Shown piece after piece: positions 62,575-64,000 of a stretch of DNA of 64,000 nt. Position 1 is the first letter of the stretch, and the number at the start of each line of letters is the position of its first letter. The stretch comes from Tranquillimonas alkanivorans (GTDB lineage: Bacteria > Pseudomonadota > Alphaproteobacteria > Rhodobacterales > Rhodobacteraceae): assembly GCF_900115595.1 (NCBI RefSeq), contig NZ_FOXA01000007.1, positions 62,001 to 126,000 of the forward strand. Reading direction: 5' to 3'. Below the pieces are notes generated by a model, which made no database searches, was not told the origin of the DNA, and saw only the letters and a list, made by a program, of their open reading frames with translations. A program made the position numbers and the translations under genes.

Positions 62575-64000
62575 TCAGACCTCGATTGTCTTGGGGCGGC
62601 GACGCTCGAACCACGTCACGATGATCAGGCGCGTCACGAAGATCGCGGTGAACACCGACGTGATGATCCCGAGGCCGAGCGTGACGGCGAAGCCGCGCAC
62701 CGGGCCGGAGCCCAGCATGAACAGGATGGTGGCGATGATGAACGTGGTGATGTTGGCGTCCACGATGGCCGAAAGCGCCCGGTCGTACCCAAGCTCGATC
62801 GCCCGCGCGGGGCCGCGCGCCGTCTTCATCTCTTCCCGGATACGCTCGAACACCAGCACGTTCGCGTCCACCGCCATGCCGATGGTCAGCACGATGCCCG
62901 CGATGCCCGGCAGCGTCAGCGTCGCCCCGATCATCGACAGAAGGCCGAACAGGAGCCCCACGTTGATGAGCAGCGCGATGTTGGCGAAGATGCCGAACAG
63001 CCCGTAGCTCAGGCCCATGAAGACCAGCACGGCCGTGAACGCGACGATCGCCGCGATCTCGCCCGCCTCGATGCTGTCCTGCCCCAGCTCGGGGCCGATG
63101 GTCCGCTCTTCCAGGAACGTCATCTCGGCCGGCAGCGCACCCGCGCGCAGAAGCACGGCAAGCTGCGTCGATTCCTCGACCGAGAAGTTGCCGGTGATGA
63201 TGCCCGAGCCGCCGGGAATGTGATCGCGGATCACGGGGGCCGAGATCACCTCTTCGTCCAGCACGATGGCGAAGGGCGAGCCGATGTTCTCGGCCGTGTA
63301 GTCGCCGAACTTGCGCGCGCCCGAAGGGTTGAAGCGGAAGTTCACCGCCGGCTGGCCGTTCTGGTCGAAGGCCGGCTGCGCGTCGACCAGATCCTCGCCG
63401 GTGACGACGGGCGACTCCTCGACAGTGTAGTACGTCCCCTCCTCGGTCATCGACGGCAGCAGCTGAGCGCGCGGCGGCACGTCGGCATCCGCGTCGCCGG
63501 TGCGGCCGAGCACCGGGTGGAAAGTCAGCTGCGCGGTGGTGCCGATCAGATCCTTGAGCTCCTGCGCCGAGCCGATGCCGGGCACCTGGATCAGGATGCG
63601 GTCAGCGCCCTGGCGCTGGATCGTCGGCTCGCGGGTGCCCGCCTCGTCCACGCGGCGGCGGATGATCTCGAGCGACTGGCGAATGGTGCGGTCGTCGGTG
63701 GCCTGCTGCTCGGCTTCCGAGAGCTGGACGATGATTTCGTCCCCCTGGCCCGCCACGACGATGTCGGTCGCGCCGACGCCCGACAGGCTGGTGACGGGGC
63801 TTGCCAGCCCGCGCACGACCTCGAGCGCGCGGGCCATCCCCTCGGGTCGCGATACGCGGATGCGAAGCTCGCCCGCGGGCGCGTCCTGCCGGCGGATCGT
63901 GCCGACGGTGTCACGCTCGTCGCGCAGGGCGTCGCGGATTTCCGGCCAATAGGCGTCGAGCCGGTCGTCGTAGACGTCCTCGACCTGCACTTCGGCCAGA
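62575..64000 (-). CDS. secD: Protein translocase subunit SecD, 5' end outside window
   Basis: The C-terminal 475 residues of SecD are visible; the frame stays open to the right edge, so the N-terminal membrane segment is missing. LTSLSGVGATDIVVAGQ-type P1 domain, GGSGIITGNFSVEEST, VVFMGLSYGLFGIFANIALL and the DANVLVFERIREEM loop are present. It forms the SecDF complex with the next gene. A start at a GTG near 63990 is not real; the gene continues. Confidence 0.96.
   Translation of the reverse strand, partial: LAEVQVEDVYDDRLDAYWPEIRDALRDERDTVGTIRRQDAPAGELRIRVSRPEGMARALEVVRGLASPVTSLSGVGATDIVVAGQGDEIIVQLSEAEQQATDDRTIRQSLEIIRRRVDEAGTREPTIQRQGADRILIQVPGIGSAQELKDLIGTTAQLTFHPVLGRTGDADADVPPRAQLLPSMTEEGTYYTVEESPVVTGEDLVDAQPAFDQNGQPAVNFRFNPSGARKFGDYTAENIGSPFAIVLDEEVISAPVIRDHIPGGSGIITGNFSVEESTQLAVLLRAGALPAEMTFLEERTIGPELGQDSIEAGEIAAIVAFTAVLVFMGLSYGLFGIFANIALLINVGLLFGLLSMIGATLTLPGIAGIVLTIGMAVDANVLVFERIREEMKTARGPARAIELGYDRALSAIVDANITTFIIATILFMLGSGPVRGFAVTLGLGIITSVFTAIFVTRLIIVTWFERRRPKTIEV

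Overview
The window is GC-rich, densely packed alphaproteobacterial chromosome, most probably from the order Rhodobacterales. The evidence is a complete Rhodobacter-type gene transfer agent (GTA) structural cluster in the canonical gene order, a helABCDX-like ccmA-B-C-D-G cytochrome c maturation cluster next to secD/secF, a glnB-glnA pair divergent from an nnr-type repair enzyme, and an isolated fliG. No rRNA, tRNA, CRISPR array, insertion sequence or integrase was found. All assignments come from reading the translated sequence and remembered family features; no database search was run.

Layout. 1-2.5 kb: tail of an unrecognised gene, a periplasmic YceI protein, and the ribosomal operon rpsF-rpsR-rplI ending in a strong terminator. 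2.5-2.8 kb: palindromic repeat elements. 2.8-17.3 kb (minus strand): the GTA cluster from gp1 and the large terminase through portal, protease, capsid, connectors, tail tube, short tape measure and baseplate proteins, followed by a DUF2793 protein and a small gene. It lacks integrase, repressor and lysis genes, as expected for a domesticated GTA. A strong terminator sits just upstream of gp1.

17.5-26.8 kb: a pigment cluster. On the plus strand hpnC-hpnD-hpnE make squalene. Divergently lie two CrtI-superfamily enzymes resembling staphylococcal CrtN and CrtP, then a PlsC-type acyltransferase, a CrtQ-like glycosyltransferase and a PAPS-dependent sulfotransferase. Together this reads as a C30 carotenoid pathway starting from squalene and ending in a glycosylated, acylated and perhaps sulfated pigment. 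It is the most interesting system in the window. A BLUF blue-light receptor gene converges on hpnE.

26.8-45 kb: an unaccompanied TRAP solute receptor, a CPA1 antiporter, a single-domain response regulator, a quinone oxidoreductase, the stress-linked trio prkA-yeaH-spoVR, a ugpB-A-E-C glycerol-3-phosphate ABC importer divergent from a LysR regulator (with a candidate operator between them), a D-galactose/L-arabinose 1-dehydrogenase-like gene, and a bifunctional NAD(P)HX repair enzyme. 45-57 kb: glnB-glnA, an unknown membrane protein, a tautomerase, bioY, purB, fliG, an LpxL-type acyltransferase, a DUF1223 protein and acnA. 57-64 kb (minus strand): secD (cut by the window end), secF, a TauE/SafE permease, a Mth938-like protein and ccmA-B-C-D-G.
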